From the NCBI GenBank assembly GCA_020725405.1, contig DYFB01000024.1:1-38897 (forward strand): a stretch of 38,897 nt of DNA, in the 5' to 3' direction. The position numbers and the translations under genes were made by a program. This document shows, one piece after another, positions 38,310 to 38,897 of this stretch (position 1 is its first letter; every line of letters begins with the position of its first letter). Source of the stretch: Symbiobacterium sp. GTDB lineage: Bacteria; Bacillota; Sulfobacillia; UBA995; UBA9673. Under the pieces are notes generated by a model. That model worked only from the letters and a program-made list of their open reading frames with translations. It searched no databases and was not told the origin of the DNA.

Positions 38310-38897
38310 CTACCGCCTCCCGGGCGGGGACTCGGCGTCGCTCCCGGCCGTGACCCTCACTATCTCCCCGTCCCTCATGTGGAAGACACGGTCGGCGAGG
38401 TCGGCCATCCTGCGGTCGTGGGAGACGATGACGAAGGTCTGCTCCTGCTCCCGGTTGAGCCTCAGGAAGAGCTTGGCCATCTCGTCGCCGGTCCTGGAGT
38501 CAAGGTTCCCGGTCGGCTCGTCGGCGAGGACGAGGGCCGGGTCGTTGGCCAGGGCCCGGGCTATGGCCACCCTCTGCTGCTCGCCCCCCGAGAGCTGGAG
38601 CGGGAGGTGGGAGCGCCTGTCGGCCAGGCCAACGACGGCGAGAAGGTGCTCGGCCTTCTCCCGGACGGCCCGGGGCGGGCCGCCGGTGAAACGCATCGGG
38701 AGCATCACGTTCTCGAGGGCCGTGAGGTGGGTGATGAGGTTGAAGAACTGGAAGACGAACCCGATGCGGCGGCGGCGGAGAAGGGCGAGGCCGTTCTCGG
38801 TGAGCCGGCTGTAGCGCTGACCCAGGAGCACCACGTCGCCGCCGTCGGGCCGGTCGAGACCGCCGAGAAGGCTGAGGAGCGTGCTCTTGCCGCAGCC
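38310..38897 (-). CDS. MacB/LolD-type ABC ATPase (5'-truncated by window edge)
   Basis: At least 195 residues of an ATP-binding protein. The frame is open to the window edge. It begins inside Walker A (GCGKSTLL), then LLSLLGGLDRPDGGDV, a Q-loop FVFQFFNLITHLTALENVMLP typical of the MacB/LolD group, signature LSGGEQQRVAIARALAND, Walker B LVLADEPTGNLDS, and H-loop VSHDRRMADLADRV. This group powers export of lipoproteins, peptides or drugs through FtsX-like permeases. No permease is in the window; it may lie beyond the edge. Confidence 0.93.
   Translation of the reverse strand, partial: GCGKSTLLSLLGGLDRPDGGDVVLLGQRYSRLTENGLALLRRRRIGFVFQFFNLITHLTALENVMLPMRFTGGPPRAVREKAEHLLAVVGLADRRSHLPLQLSGGEQQRVAIARALANDPALVLADEPTGNLDSRTGDEMAKLFLRLNREQEQTFVIVSHDRRMADLADRVFHMRDGEIVRVTAGSDAESPPGRR

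Overview
The window is about 38.9 kb of very GC-rich bacterial DNA (roughly 70% by eye), densely coded, with many GTG and TTG starts backed by GGAGG-type ribosome binding sites. Several features point to a high-GC, spore-forming Gram-positive (Bacillota/Firmicutes-type) bacterium: two alpha/beta-type small acid-soluble spore protein (SASP) homologues, a Gram-positive LexA box (CGAAC-N4-GTTCG), YqhV/DUF2619, UPF0756/DUF441, DUF1540 and DUF3006 proteins, a YkuD L,D-transpeptidase, and bacterial ComA/ComB homologues (sulfolactate is a known spore compound in Bacillus). The species cannot be named from the sequence. No rRNA, tRNA, CRISPR array, transposase or phage gene was seen.

Layout. 1-2535 (minus): a truncated family-1 solute-binding protein and an L,D-transpeptidase. 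2816-6029 (plus): MFS transporter, YfhL-type ferredoxin, alpha/beta hydrolase, and a 33-residue membrane peptide with its own extended -10 promoter and terminator. 6111-7462 (minus): CPBP protease and an unknown membrane protein. 7685-10712: Crp-family regulator, HesA/ThiF-type E1-like enzyme (minus), second MFS transporter. 10928-14900: a sulfonate-type locus with comA, a 35-residue membrane mini-ORF, a YeiH/PSE transporter, YqhV (minus), DUF441 and comB. 15087-17820: a fused NarL-type histidine kinase/response regulator, a SASP-like gene with a sigma-G-like promoter, DUF1844, and a small membrane protein.

17926-23054 is the most striking unit. A textbook -35/-10 promoter with a perfect LexA operator just downstream drives imuB (catalytic acids lost), a DUF6504 gene and dnaE2, all overlapping. 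This is an SOS mutasome cassette without an imuA gene. 23081-25850 holds a double DUF1540 protein and a YdjM-type membrane hydrolase (minus), then a ComEC-like metallo-beta-lactamase lipoprotein with DUF3006. 25935-29882 holds an orphan sugar-type binding lipoprotein, surE, and a DUF47/PhoU-like plus Pit phosphate transport pair. A second SASP (minus) follows. 30607-36166 is a complete five-gene Opp/Dpp-type ABC importer, followed by a membrane-anchored six-hairpin glycosidase-like protein. The window ends inside a LolD/MacB-type ABC ATPase with a small membrane protein (minus).

A recurring oddity is short GC-rich tandem repeats, with 18, 27, 36 and 57 bp in-frame units inside comB, dnaE2 and an MFS gene, and 29-31 bp units between genes. 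They add low-complexity Gly/Ala/Pro linkers without breaking reading frames. Functions are inferred from motifs recognised by eye; no database search was run.
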